Below are positions 39,452 to 48,345 of a stretch of 64,000 nt of DNA, one piece after another (position 1 is the first letter of the stretch; each line of letters begins with the position of its first letter). Made by a program: the position numbers and the translations under genes. The stretch is taken from assembly GCF_014596525.1 (NCBI RefSeq), contig NZ_MSJP01000013.1, forward strand, positions 40,060-104,059. The letters are read 5' to 3'. The notes under the pieces were generated by a model. The model was not told the DNA's origin. It searched no databases and saw only the letters and a program-made list of their open reading frames with translations. This DNA comes from Streptomyces sp. CBMA291. Its GTDB lineage: Bacteria; Actinomycetota; Actinomycetes; Streptomycetales; Streptomycetaceae.

Positions 39452-41029
39452 GTGTTCAACCGGACCAGTCTGCAGGCGGCTGCAGCCCTTGTGTCCATAT
39501 CCCTGGTATCCGGATGCAGTGTCTTCTCGGACAGTGAATCCACCGGGGACCAGAGAATCGTCATCGGTACGACGAGTTCTCCCACCACGCTTGACCCGGC
39601 CGCCTCCTGGGACAATTCCTGGGAGCTGTTCCGGAATGTCTTCCAGACCCTGGTGAGTTTTCCGACGGGCAGTACGACTCCGCAGTCGGACGCCGCCGAA
39701 TGCAAGTTCACCGACACCGCCAGCCGGGTCTTCGAGTGCAAGCTCCGGGAGGGCCTGGCCTTCTCCAACGGGCACAAGCTGGACGCCGACGCGGTGCGGT
39801 ACTCGATCGAGCGCATCCGCACGATCGACTTCAAGGGCGGCCCCAACGGCATGCTCGGTTCGCTCGACAGGATCGAGACCGTCGGCGACCGGACCGTCGT
39901 CTTCCGGCTCAACAAGCCGGACGCGACCTTCCCGTTCATCCTCGCCACCCCCGCGATGTCGCTCGTGGACCCGGCCGAGTACCCGGCGAACAAGCTCCGC
40001 AAGGACGGCAAGGTCGTCGGCTCGGGACCGTACGTCCTCGACTCGTACGACGAGCGCAAGAAGGCGGAGCTGACGAAGAACCCCACCTACAAGGGTTTCG
40101 CGGACCGCAAGAACGGCGGCGTCACCATCCGGTACTTCGACCAGTCCGACGCGCTGGTCGCCGCGCTCAAGAACAAGGAGATCGACACCACCTACCGCGG
40201 TCTCACCGCCGAGGAGGTCGTCGCCCTCCAGGACGACAAGCCGGAGAACAAGGGGCTCCAGGTGGTCGAGATGACGGGCGCGGACATCCGCTACCTCGTC
40301 TTCAACACCCAGGACCCCACGATCGCCAAGCTGCCCGTCCGCAGGGCCATCGCCCAGCTCGTCGACCGCGAGGAGCTGGTCAACAAGGTCTACCAGGGCA
40401 CCGCCGAGCCCCTGTACTCCATGGTGCCCAAGGGCATCGCGGCTCACACCACCAAGTTCCTCGACCGCTTCGGCGACCCCAGCGCGAAGAAGGCCGAGGA
40501 GATCCTCCGCGCCGACGGCATCACCGACCCCGTCGAGCTGACCTTCTGGTACGCGACGGACCGCTACGGCTCCTCGACCGCCGCCGAGTTCGCCGAGCTG
40601 AAGCGGCAGCTGGAGGCGCCCGGACTCTTCAAGGTGACCCTGCACGGCAAGCCCTGGAAGGAGTTCCAGGAGGACGTCCAGAAGGGCCGCTACTCGGTCT
40701 TCGGCCGAGGCTGGTTCCCCGACTTCCCGGACCCGGACAACTTCGTCGCGCCGTTCCTCGGCAAGGAGAACGTCCTCGGCACCCCGTACCTGAGCCCCAG
40801 GATCACCGGCGAACTGCTTCCGAAGTCCCGTCGCGAGAGCGACCGGGGGACCGTCACGAACGAGTTCGTGGAGGCCCAGGAGATCATGGTCCAGGACGTC
40901 CGGCTGCTGCCGCTGTGGCAGGGCAAGCTGTACATCGCGGCCCGGGAGGACATCGGCGGCGGCGAGCGCTGCCTCGACCCGCAGGCGGTCATGCAGTTCT
41001 GGGAGCTGAGCCGCCGGGCCAGCTGGTAG
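39452..41029 (+). CDS. ABC transporter peptide-type substrate-binding lipoprotein
   Basis: 525 residues. A lipoprotein signal peptide ends in LVSGC (lipobox), so the mature protein is lipid-anchored outside the membrane. The rest matches the SBP_bac_5 (OppA/DppA) family, with GTTSSPTTLDPAASWDN near the N-terminus and FSNGHKLDADAVRYSIERI. The substrate is probably a peptide or similar compound. No permease or ATPase genes are adjacent, so this is an orphan binding protein that must use components encoded elsewhere. The GTG at 39452 is preferred because GAGGAG sits 7 nt upstream; a GTG at 39446 would be only 1 nt away. Confidence 0.92.
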   Translation: MFNRTSLQAAAALVSISLVSGCSVFSDSESTGDQRIVIGTTSSPTTLDPAASWDNSWELFRNVFQTLVSFPTGSTTPQSDAAECKFTDTASRVFECKLREGLAFSNGHKLDADAVRYSIERIRTIDFKGGPNGMLGSLDRIETVGDRTVVFRLNKPDATFPFILATPAMSLVDPAEYPANKLRKDGKVVGSGPYVLDSYDERKKAELTKNPTYKGFADRKNGGVTIRYFDQSDALVAALKNKEIDTTYRGLTAEEVVALQDDKPENKGLQVVEMTGADIRYLVFNTQDPTIAKLPVRRAIAQLVDREELVNKVYQGTAEPLYSMVPKGIAAHTTKFLDRFGDPSAKKAEEILRADGITDPVELTFWYATDRYGSSTAAEFAELKRQLEAPGLFKVTLHGKPWKEFQEDVQKGRYSVFGRGWFPDFPDPDNFVAPFLGKENVLGTPYLSPRITGELLPKSRRESDRGTVTNEFVEAQEIMVQDVRLLPLWQGKLYIAAREDIGGGERCLDPQAVMQFWELSRRASW

Positions 41030-41040
41030 CGGGACGGCCC

Positions 41041-41067
41041 CCGGGGGCCACTGTCAGTGGCCCCCGG
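41041..41067. terminator. Terminator after the solute-binding protein gene
   Basis: Perfect 12-bp inverted repeat (41041-41052 and 41056-41067) with a 3-nt loop, 12 bp after the stop. Confidence 0.85.
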
Positions 41068-41110
41068 TAGGTTCTGGAACGTAGACAGGAACGTCCACCG
41101 GAGGTTGACC

Positions 41111-41794
41111 GTGACCGACACCACCATGCTGCCCGAGTCCTGGCGGGGTGTCCTCGGCGAGGAACTACAGAAGCCCTACTTCGCCCAGCTCGCCGAGTTC
41201 GTCGAGGAGGAGCGGGCCAAGGGGCCGGTCTTCCCGCCGAAGGACGAGGTCTTCGCCGCCCTCGACGCCACCCCGTACGACAAGGTGAAGGTCCTGATCC
41301 TCGGTCAGGACCCGTACCACGGCGAGGGGCAGGGCCACGGGCTCTGCTTCTCCGTCCGGCCCGGGGTCAGGACCCCGCCCTCCCTGCGGAACATCTACAA
41401 GGAGATGCAGGCCGAGCTGGGCCACCCCATCCCCGACAACGGCTATCTGATGCCGTGGGCCCAGCAGGGCGTCCTCCTGCTGAACGCGGTCCTGACGGTC
41501 CGCTCCGGCGAGGCGAACTCGCACAAGGGCAAGGGCTGGGAGAAGTTCACGGACGCGGTGATCACCGCCGTCGCCTCGCGGCCCGACCCGGCCGTCTTCG
41601 TCCTCTGGGGCAACTACGCGCAGAAGAAGCTGCCCCTCATCGACGAGGAGCGGCACGTGGTGGTGAAGGGCGCCCACCCCTCGCCACTCTCGGCGAAGAA
41701 GTTCTTCGGCTCGCGCCCCTTCACACAGATCGACGAGGCCGTCGCGGCCCAGGGGCACGAGCCGATCGACTGGCGCGTTCCGGACCTCGGCTGA
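41111..41794 (+). CDS. ung: Uracil-DNA glycosylase
   Basis: 227 residues, the usual length for family 1 UDG. The water-activating loop GQDPYHGEGQGHGLCFSV, the uracil-recognition region (LLLNAVLTV) and the DNA-intercalating HPSPLS loop are all intact. It removes uracil from DNA to start base-excision repair. The GTG at 41111 has GGAGG 6 nt upstream. It is monocistronic between two unrelated genes, with a terminator just before it. Confidence 0.97.
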   Translation: MTDTTMLPESWRGVLGEELQKPYFAQLAEFVEEERAKGPVFPPKDEVFAALDATPYDKVKVLILGQDPYHGEGQGHGLCFSVRPGVRTPPSLRNIYKEMQAELGHPIPDNGYLMPWAQQGVLLLNAVLTVRSGEANSHKGKGWEKFTDAVITAVASRPDPAVFVLWGNYAQKKLPLIDEERHVVVKGAHPSPLSAKKFFGSRPFTQIDEAVAAQGHEPIDWRVPDLG

Positions 41795-41863
41795 GCCTCG
41801 GCCCGATCCGGCACGGGGGCGGCTAGCGTCGGCCTCCCAGTGGGCGAAGCGGGCGGAGGCGCG

Positions 41864-42337
41864 GTGACCGAGCGGCGGCGGGTGTCGGACGACGGGGTCA
41901 TGACCAGGATCGGGCAGGCCAGGATGCTGCTCCACGGCGGTGACCGGGAAGAGGCCCGCAACCGCTTCGGGGTGCTGTGGCAGGAGATCGGTCCTGAAGG
42001 GGACCCCCTCCACCGCTGCACCCTCGCCCACTACATGGCGGACGCCCAGGACGACCCCGATACGGAGCTGGCCTGGGACCTGAGGGCCCTGAGCGCGGCC
42101 GAGGGCCTGGCCGGAGAGCGGCTCGCCGCCCATGGCTCGGCGGCCGCGCTCCGGGCCCTGTACCCCTCCCTCCATGTCAACCTGGCCGCCGACTACGTCA
42201 AGCTCCGGCAGCCCGAGGCCGCCCGGATCCATCTGGACCGGGCCCGCAGGGCCTCGGACCACCTGGACGACGACGGCTACGGCAACGGGGTCCGGGCGGC
42301 GATCGAACGACTGGAGCTACGGCTCGGGGACGAGTGA
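41864..42337 (+). CDS. Tetratricopeptide-type hypothetical protein
   Basis: 157 residues if the GTG at 41864 (GGAGG 4 nt upstream) is used; a GTG at 41840 would add eight residues. Paired helices such as MLLHGGDREEARNRFGVLWQEI, LAAHGSAAALRALYPSLHVNLAADYVKLRQPEAARIHLDRARR resemble TPR-like repeats found in conserved Streptomyces proteins. No catalytic motif, signal peptide or membrane segment is seen. Function unknown. Confidence 0.8.
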   Translation: MTERRRVSDDGVMTRIGQARMLLHGGDREEARNRFGVLWQEIGPEGDPLHRCTLAHYMADAQDDPDTELAWDLRALSAAEGLAGERLAAHGSAAALRALYPSLHVNLAADYVKLRQPEAARIHLDRARRASDHLDDDGYGNGVRAAIERLELRLGDE

Positions 42338-42360
42338 GGGAAGGGGCGCGCGGGGCGGGC

Positions 42361-42816
42361 TCAGCGGCCGTACGTGTCCCGGCAGATCTTGGACGGGGCA
42401 CTGCCGACGACCCAGCTTCCGTACCGCTCGCCCAGCCCGCACACATCCGCCCGGGTCAGCGGGGGATGCTGCGCGAGGTCCCGCGAGGGCGGCTCGGGGA
42501 GCGCGGGCCGGACCGCCGGATGCGGCCGTTGTTCCCACCGCGGGTGTACGTCCTGCGGGCGCACCGGGGCCGGAGGGCGGTGGCGCGCTTCGGGCGGGGG
42601 CGGGGTGGACGGCGGGGGAGCGGGCAAGGCGGCTTCGAGCGCCTCGCGGGCCGGACCCTCGACGATCTGCGGGGCCACGCGCTGGGTGGGGCGTACGGTC
42701 TCCGCGGCGGGTGCGGGCGCGGGCCGGGTCGGCGGGGCCTCCACCGACACGCATCCGGCGAGGGCGGCCACGGCCGCCCCGACCAGGATCTTCGCTGTGG
42801 TTCGTGTTCCATGCAC
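42361..42816 (-). CDS. Proline-rich putative lipoprotein
   Basis: 151 residues. The N-terminus has a short basic region, a hydrophobic core and a lipobox (AALAGC near residue 22), so it is probably lipid-anchored. A proline-rich spacer (PAPPPSTPPPPEA) spans the cell wall, and a small C-terminal part with two cysteines (ADVCGLGERYG and KICRDTYGR) could form a disulfide. That C-terminal pattern recurs in Streptomyces surface proteins of unknown function. It is convergent with the gene ending at 42337. Confidence 0.82.
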   Translation of the reverse strand: MHGTRTTAKILVGAAVAALAGCVSVEAPPTRPAPAPAAETVRPTQRVAPQIVEGPAREALEAALPAPPPSTPPPPEARHRPPAPVRPQDVHPRWEQRPHPAVRPALPEPPSRDLAQHPPLTRADVCGLGERYGSWVVGSAPSKICRDTYGR

Positions 42817-43003
42817 TACGCAACTCTGCTGGTCCGAGGGCTGCCCGCGCGCCCCTACCGGCCGGGAATGCCCCGCATGGGTGAGTGCGAAGACGGCGGG
42901 CCTTGACCCGATCCGGGGCCCGGCCCGCCGGGGCGGCGCCCACCGGGCCTCACGGGGCGGTGCCCGACCGGGCCTCGCGGGGTGGTGACGGCCAGGGGTA
43001 TGT

Positions 43004-43531
43004 CTAGTCGCCGGTCACGCCGTCCACCCGCTCGCGGAGCAGGTCCGCGTGGCCGTTGTGGCGGGCGTACTCCTCGATCATGTGGAGATAGATCCAGCGC
43101 AGGTTGATGGGCCGGCCGTTGCGGGTCCTGCCGGCGGCGACGTCGTCGAGTTCACGGGCGGCGGCCAGGCTCCGCGCGTGGGCGATCTCCTTCTGCCAGG
43201 TGGCGAAGGCTTCCTCGTAGGTGTCCTCGTCGGTGGCGTGGATGTCCCGGTCGATGTCCTCGTCCGTCGAGTACAGCCACGGGGCCGGCTCGTCGGCGAG
43301 GGCCTTGCGGAACCAGCCGCGCTCGACCTCGGCCATGTGCCGGACGAGGCCCAGGAGGTTCAGGTCGGAGGGCGGGGCGGAGGGGGTGCGCAGTTGGGCG
43401 TCGGTCAGCCCCTCGCACTTCGACGCGAGGGTCGCGCGATGGTAGTCCAGCCACTGTTCCAGCGCCTCGCGCTCGCCCGTGGTGGTGGCGGGATCGACTC
43501 GGGGCACGGATGCGACGCGTTCGGTTGTCAT
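43004..43531 (-). CDS. DinB-fold (DUF664) protein
   Basis: 175 residues. The family pattern is visible: WLDYHRATLASKCEGLTDAQL, LVRHMAEVERGWF, and C-terminal YLHMIEEYARHNGHADLLRE. The three histidines in these segments fit the DinB metal-binding four-helix bundle. Related proteins include mycothiol-dependent enzymes, and many others have no known activity. The ATG at 43531 is chosen over a longer frame that starts at 43567. Confidence 0.9.
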   Translation of the reverse strand: MTTERVASVPRVDPATTTGEREALEQWLDYHRATLASKCEGLTDAQLRTPSAPPSDLNLLGLVRHMAEVERGWFRKALADEPAPWLYSTDEDIDRDIHATDEDTYEEAFATWQKEIAHARSLAAARELDDVAAGRTRNGRPINLRWIYLHMIEEYARHNGHADLLRERVDGVTGD

Positions 43532-43674
43532 GCCCGCATCGTGCCGTAGCCGTCCCGGGCCCGCCACTGCTTTCCCGCGCCCGGCCGTCCTGGTCCGGGA
43601 CCGCTCCGACGTAAGCTGACCAGCGTGAACGGCCGCCGTGCGAAGGGCCGGTGGACTCGGGCGAAGGAGAGCGC

Positions 43675-44580
43675 ATGAAGGTCGGCTGCATCGGACTCGG
43701 CGACATCGCGCAGAAGGCCTACCTTCCCGTCATCGGGGCCCTCCCCGGCGTCGAGCTGCATCTCCAGACGCGTACCGCCGCGACGCTCGAACGAGTCGCC
43801 GACACCCTGCATCTGCCCGCCGAGCGGCGCCACCGCGACCTCGACTCGCTGCTCTCCGCCGGGCTCGACGCGGCGTTCGTGCACGCGTCGACCGCCGCGC
43901 ACGCGGAGATCGCGGAACGGCTGCTCGACGCGGGCGTCCCCACCTACGTCGACAAGCCGCTCGCGTACGAGTACGCCGACGCCGAGCGGATCGTGGAACT
44001 GGCCGAGAAGCGCGGCGTCTCCCTCGCGGTCGGCTTCAACCGGCGCCTGGCCCCCGGCTACGCGCAGTGCGCCGAGCACCCGCGCGAGCTGATCCTGCTC
44101 CAGAAGAACCGGGTGGGGCTGCCCGAGGACCCGCGCACCTTCGTCTTCGACGACTTCATCCACGTCGCCGATACCCTGCGGTTCCTCGTCCCCGGCGAGA
44201 TCGACCACGTCGACGTGCGGGCCAGGGTCAAGGAGGGCCTGATGCACCACGTGGTGCTCCAGCTCTCCGGCGACGGCTTCACCGCCATCGGCATGATGAA
44301 CCGGATGAACGGCTCCACGGAGGAGATCCTGGAGGTCTCGGGCCAGGACGCCAAGCGGCAGGTGCTCAACCTCTCCGACGTGATCGACCACAAGGGCCAG
44401 CCGACCCTGCGCCGCCGTGGCGACTGGGTCCCGGTGGCCCGCCAGCGCGGCATCGAACAGGCGGTCCTCGCCTTCCTCGACGCCGTACGGGAGAACAGGC
44501 TCCTGAGCGCCCGGGACGCCCTGGCCACCCATGAACTGTGCGAGCGGGTCGTACGGGAGGCACTGCTCCAGGCTTCCTGA
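43675..44580 (+). CDS. Gfo/Idh/MocA family oxidoreductase
   Basis: 301 residues. The Rossmann motif GCIGLGDIAQKAYLPVI is at the N-terminus, with the family's VDKPLAY signature (Lys of the EKP-type motif) near residue 90 and a C-terminal alpha/beta domain with DDFIHVADTLRF. These enzymes use NAD(P) to oxidise or reduce sugars and related polyols; the substrate is unknown. AAGGAGA precedes the ATG. The TAAGCT sequence shortly before the gene may be a -10 box. A strong terminator follows. Confidence 0.9.
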   Translation: MKVGCIGLGDIAQKAYLPVIGALPGVELHLQTRTAATLERVADTLHLPAERRHRDLDSLLSAGLDAAFVHASTAAHAEIAERLLDAGVPTYVDKPLAYEYADAERIVELAEKRGVSLAVGFNRRLAPGYAQCAEHPRELILLQKNRVGLPEDPRTFVFDDFIHVADTLRFLVPGEIDHVDVRARVKEGLMHHVVLQLSGDGFTAIGMMNRMNGSTEEILEVSGQDAKRQVLNLSDVIDHKGQPTLRRRGDWVPVARQRGIEQAVLAFLDAVRENRLLSARDALATHELCERVVREALLQAS

Positions 44581-44669
44581 CGGGCACCGCCGGGGGCGGG
44601 GCGATGCGGGGCCGGACCGGGGACGGTCGGGACCACACCGGGGCGGACGCGCGCCGGGGGCGGGGAGAC

Positions 44670-44711
44670 GGCGGAAGGCCCGCCCGGCTGATGCCGGGCG
44701 GGCCTTCCGCC
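44670..44711. terminator. Bidirectional terminator
   Basis: Perfect 19-bp inverted repeat (44670-44688 and 44693-44711) with a 4-nt loop, between the convergent oxidoreductase and undecaprenyl-diphosphatase genes. Confidence 0.92.
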
Positions 44712-44730
44712 GAGTGGTCCCGAGTCCCCG

Positions 44731-45603
44731 CTATCCCGCGGCCTCACCCGCGTGCGGGCTCAGCACACCCATGCCGACCAGCACGATCAGCAGGATGCCG
44801 AGCAGGACGCGGTAGATCACGAACGGCATGAAGGACTTCGTGGTGATGAACTTCATGAACCATGCGATGACCGCGTATCCGACGGCGAAGGCGATGAACG
44901 TCGCGAAGATCGTCGGGCCCCAGGAGACGTGTCCCTCGCCCGCGTCCTTCAGTTCGAAGACGCCCGAGGCGAGGACGGCGGGGATCGCCAGGAGGAAGGA
45001 GTAGCGGGCCGCCGACTCGCGGGTGTAGCCCATGAGCAGACCGCCGGAGATCGTCGCGCCCGAGCGGGAGACGCCGGGGATCAGGGCCATCGCCTGGCAG
45101 ACGCCGTAGATCAGGCCGTCCTTCACGCCCAGGTCCTTGAGCGTCTTGCGTTCGCGGACCACTCGGTGGCGGCCGCCGATCTCGTCGCGGGCGGCGAGCC
45201 GGTCCGCGATGCCGAGGACGATGCCCATGACGATCAGGGTGGTGGCGATGAGTCGAAGATCGCGGAAGGGGCCTTCGATCTGGTCCTTGAGCGTGACGCC
45301 GAGGACACCGATCGGAATGGAGCCGACGATCACCAGCCAGCCCATCTGGGCGTCGTGGTCGGAGCGCATCGCCTTGTTCGTGAGCGAACGGAACCAGGCC
45401 GAGATGATCCGGACGATGTCCTTGCGGAAGTAGATCAGTACCGCCGCCTCCGTGCCGATCTGGGTGATCGCGGTGAAGGCCGCTCCCGGGTCCTCCCAGC
45501 CGGCGAACGCCGCGGTGAGGCGGAGGTGCGCGCTGGAGGAGATGGGAAGGAACTCCGTCAGCCCCTGGACGAGTCCGAGGATGAACGATTCGAACCAACT
45601 CAT
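44731..45603 (-). CDS. uppP: Undecaprenyl-diphosphatase (UppP/BacA)
   Basis: 290 residues with several membrane segments. The two signature motifs of the family are intact: QGLTEFLPISSSAHL near the N-terminus and PGVSRSGATISGGLLMG in the middle. It dephosphorylates undecaprenyl diphosphate to recycle the lipid carrier for peptidoglycan synthesis and confers some bacitracin resistance. Located in the cytoplasmic membrane. Single gene between terminators. Confidence 0.97.
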   Translation of the reverse strand: MSWFESFILGLVQGLTEFLPISSSAHLRLTAAFAGWEDPGAAFTAITQIGTEAAVLIYFRKDIVRIISAWFRSLTNKAMRSDHDAQMGWLVIVGSIPIGVLGVTLKDQIEGPFRDLRLIATTLIVMGIVLGIADRLAARDEIGGRHRVVRERKTLKDLGVKDGLIYGVCQAMALIPGVSRSGATISGGLLMGYTRESAARYSFLLAIPAVLASGVFELKDAGEGHVSWGPTIFATFIAFAVGYAVIAWFMKFITTKSFMPFVIYRVLLGILLIVLVGMGVLSPHAGEAAG

Positions 45604-45684
45604 GGGGCTAGGGCCGTCCCGTTATGTACGTGTGCGGTCAGAAGGTCGTGCGCAGCGTACCTTCCCAAGATGTCGGGCCCGTGG

Positions 45685-46155
45685 TCAGGCCTCTCCGGGA
45701 GTCGCCGGGCCGGTCGCGGTCCATCCCGGGCTCCGGACATGGACCTTGAGGGACTCCCTGTCGGCCTCGTCGCCGCAGTGCGCGCAGACGACCCGGGGAG
45801 TGAGGATCTCGCCGCATCCGTGTTCGAGGACGACCGGGCGGTCGTCCGTGTTGAGGTGCCGGTCGCCCCAGGCCATCAGGGTCACCAGAACCGGCTGGAG
45901 GTCCGCCCCGGCGGGCGTGGCCCGGTACTCGAAGCGCGGCGGGTGCTCGTTGTACGGCACCTTCTCCAGGATCCCGGCTTCGACCAGGCGCTTGAGGCGG
46001 GCGGTGAGGATGTCGCGGGGAGCGCCCGTGTTGCGGGCGATCCGGTCGAAGCGGTGCACGCCGAGGAAGACCTCGCGGAGCACGAGCAGCGAGTACTTCT
46101 CGCCGACGAGCGTGAGGGTGTCGGCGATCGAGCAGGGGCGGGGCGCGGCTTTCAT
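45685..46155 (-). CDS. HxlR family transcriptional regulator
   Basis: 156 residues. The winged helix-turn-helix HxlR domain is clear: CSIADTLTLVGEKYSLLVLREVFLGVHRFDRIARNTGAPRDILTARLKRLVEAGIL, then YRATPAGADLQPVLVTLMAWGD. The C-terminal tail carries CGEILTPRVVCAHCG, a three-cysteine cluster that could bind zinc or respond to thiol stress. It is divergent from a thiolase gene, with direct repeats in the shared 137-bp intergenic region, so it probably controls that thiolase. Confidence 0.93.
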   Translation of the reverse strand: MKAAPRPCSIADTLTLVGEKYSLLVLREVFLGVHRFDRIARNTGAPRDILTARLKRLVEAGILEKVPYNEHPPRFEYRATPAGADLQPVLVTLMAWGDRHLNTDDRPVVLEHGCGEILTPRVVCAHCGDEADRESLKVHVRSPGWTATGPATPGEA

Positions 46156-46192
46156 GGAGCCAGGGTAGGGCAGCGGACGCCTTGTGGGTCCG

Positions 46193-46233
46193 GAAAACCA
46201 ATCGACCCGCTCGTGAGGGTTTGAAAATCAATC
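46193..46233. promoter_or_regulatory. Direct repeats, candidate HxlR operator
   Basis: GAAAACCAATC (46193-46203) and GAAAATCAATC (46223-46233) are direct repeats exactly 30 bp apart, about three helical turns, in the intergenic region between the regulator and thiolase genes. Confidence 0.6.
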
Positions 46234-46292
46234 TGACTGGGTTAGGTTACCGATGAGTGTCGGTCCATTTCTCCAACCGAGGGGGCTCGGTC

Positions 46293-47462
46293 ATGCGTGA
46301 CGCCGTCATCGTCGAAGCCGTACGGACGCCGATCGGGAAAGGAAAGACCGGCGGAGCCCTCTCCGAGGTCCACCCCGTCGCCCTCCTCTCGCACACCCTG
46401 CGCGCCCTGATCGCACGCTCCGGCATCGACCCCGCCCTCGTCGACGACGTGATCGGCGGCACCGTCGACCAGGTCGGCGAACAGGCAATGAACACCACCC
46501 GCTACGCCTGGCTCGGCGCCGGATTCCCCGAATCGGTCCCCGCCACCACCGTCGACCGCCAGTGCGGCTCCTCCCAGCAGGCCGTCCACTTCGCCGCCCA
46601 AGGAGTGCTCTCGGGGGCGTACGACATCGCCGTGGCCTGCGGAGTCGAGTCGATGAGCCGTGTCCCCATGTGGTCCAACGTGCCCCCCGGCGCCGACCCC
46701 TTCGGCCCCGGCGTCGCCGAGCGCTACCCCGAGGGCCTCGTCCCACAGGGCATCAGCGCCGAACTCGTCGCCGCCAAGTGGTCCCTCGGCCGAGAGGCCC
46801 AGGACGCCTTCGCCGCGGCCTCGCACACCAAGGCCGCCCACGCCTGGGACGCCGGACTCTTCGACGCCGAGGTCGCCCCGTACGGAACCGTCCGTCGCGA
46901 CGAGTCCGTACGCCCCGCCACCACCCCCGAGATCCTCGCCGGGCTCCGCCCCGCCTTCGAGGACCCCGGCTTCGCCGCCCGCTTCCCGCAGATCGACTGG
47001 TCCGTGACCGCGGGCAACAGCAGCCCCGTCAACGACGGCGCCTCCGCCGTGCTCGTCATGGCCGCCGACACCGCGCGGAGCCTCGGACTGCGCCCTCTCG
47101 CCCGGCTGCGCTCCTTCGCGGTCACCGGCTCCGACCCGCTGCTCATGCTCACCGGCGTCATCCCCGCCACCGAGAAGGTCCTGCGCCGCGCGGGCCTCTT
47201 GCTCGCCGACATCGACCTCTTCGAGATCAACGAGGCCTTCGCCGGCGTGGTCCTCGCCTGGCAGCAGGAGACCGGCGCCGACCCGGCCAAGGTCAACGTG
47301 CACGGCGGCGCCATCGCCCTCGGCCACCCCCTGGGCGCCAGCGGCACCCGGCTCACCACCACCCTGGTGCACGCCCTGCGGGCCCGGGGCGCCCGCTACG
47401 GACTCCAGGCCATGTGCGAGGCGGGCGGCCTCGCCAACGCGATGATCGTCGAAGCCCTCTGA
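46293..47462 (+). CDS. Acetyl-CoA acetyltransferase / thiolase
   Basis: 389 residues. The thiolase triad is intact: nucleophile Cys91 in DRQCGSSQQA, His345 in GHPLGASG, and Cys375 in AMCEAGGLA; NEAFAG is also present. It condenses or cleaves acyl-CoA units in fatty-acid degradation or acetoacetyl-CoA formation. It is divergent from the HxlR regulator. It lies outside the PKS cluster and no biosynthetic link is evident. The ATG at 46293 fits the family's conserved N-terminus (MRDAVIVEAVRTPIGK). Confidence 0.94.
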   Translation: MRDAVIVEAVRTPIGKGKTGGALSEVHPVALLSHTLRALIARSGIDPALVDDVIGGTVDQVGEQAMNTTRYAWLGAGFPESVPATTVDRQCGSSQQAVHFAAQGVLSGAYDIAVACGVESMSRVPMWSNVPPGADPFGPGVAERYPEGLVPQGISAELVAAKWSLGREAQDAFAAASHTKAAHAWDAGLFDAEVAPYGTVRRDESVRPATTPEILAGLRPAFEDPGFAARFPQIDWSVTAGNSSPVNDGASAVLVMAADTARSLGLRPLARLRSFAVTGSDPLLMLTGVIPATEKVLRRAGLLLADIDLFEINEAFAGVVLAWQQETGADPAKVNVHGGAIALGHPLGASGTRLTTTLVHALRARGARYGLQAMCEAGGLANAMIVEAL

Positions 47463-47471
47463 CCCCGCACG

Positions 47472-48251
47472 TCAGTGGGCGCCGCCCACCGGCTCGGCCG
47501 ACCCGCCGGAGGGGGAACCCGAGGCCGGGGCCTGGGACGCGGCCGGGACCGCAGCCCGCAGCCGGTGCCGCTTGAGCCAGGCCACCACCGCCGCGCCGAG
47601 GCCCGAAAGGACGATGAAGCCCGTGGAGACGAGGAAGGCGGGGGAGCCCGGCTCGCCCGCCCGTGCCCCCGCCACCACGTACGCCGCCGTGTTCGGCACC
47701 GAACCGAGCGCCGTCGCCACCAGGAACGGCACGTACCCCATCCGCGAGACCGCCGCGCAGTAGTTGGCCGCCACGAAGGGCACCCCGGGGAACAACCGGA
47801 TCGCCAGCATCGAGCGGAACCCGTGCCGGCTCAACTGCCCGTCCGCCGCCGTCAGCCAGCGCCCCCGCACCAGCGGCCGCAGCGCGTCCTGCCCCAGGAA
47901 CCGGCCGAGCGTGAAGGAGATCCCCGCGCCCAGCACCGTCCCCGCGAGCGCCGCCGTCAGACCGAACGCCGAGCCGAACAGCGCCCCCGCCGCCAGATTG
48001 AGCACCGGACGCGGTACGAGCGCCGCCGTGCACACCCCGTACGCGAGACCGAAGAGCAGCACCGCGTCCGCACCGCCCGTGTGCGCGGGCCAGCCCGAGG
48101 AGAGCAGCCGCTGTGGCTCGTAGAGCAGGACGAGCGCCGCCGCGGAGAGCAGCAGCAGGGCGAGCAGCGAGAGCCGCGAGCGCGGTGAGAGCAGGGCCCG
48201 GGAGCAGCGCAGGGCGAGAGAGCCCGGCGGCCGGGGCACGGGATCGAGCAT
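47472..48251 (-). CDS. TVP38/TMEM64 (DedA superfamily) membrane protein
   Basis: 259 residues with about five membrane helices. The family's conserved block is seen: RPVLNLAAGALFGSAFGLTAALAGTVLGAGISFTLGRFLG and RLFPGVPFVAANYCAAVSRMGYVPFLVATALGSVPNTAAYV. Such proteins are linked to lipid scrambling or undecaprenyl-phosphate recycling in related DedA proteins, but this branch is uncharacterised. The stop is 10 bp from the convergent thiolase stop. The C-terminus is a Pro/Ser/Ala-rich cytosolic tail. Confidence 0.88.
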   Translation of the reverse strand: MLDPVPRPPGSLALRCSRALLSPRSRLSLLALLLLSAAALVLLYEPQRLLSSGWPAHTGGADAVLLFGLAYGVCTAALVPRPVLNLAAGALFGSAFGLTAALAGTVLGAGISFTLGRFLGQDALRPLVRGRWLTAADGQLSRHGFRSMLAIRLFPGVPFVAANYCAAVSRMGYVPFLVATALGSVPNTAAYVVAGARAGEPGSPAFLVSTGFIVLSGLGAAVVAWLKRHRLRAAVPAASQAPASGSPSGGSAEPVGGAH

Positions 48252-48345
48252 TCGGGGAGAGTAACCGACGCGCCCGTATGATCGCCGTCATGTGCGCCAC
48301 GTCCGCCCCCGGTCCACTCCGGAGCGCCCCGGGAAGGGAGGACGC

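Noticed and set aside
46293..47462. Thiolase as a precursor-supply gene for the polyketide
   Set aside because: It is paired with a divergent HxlR regulator far from the cluster, and malonyl-CoA units do not need a thiolase.
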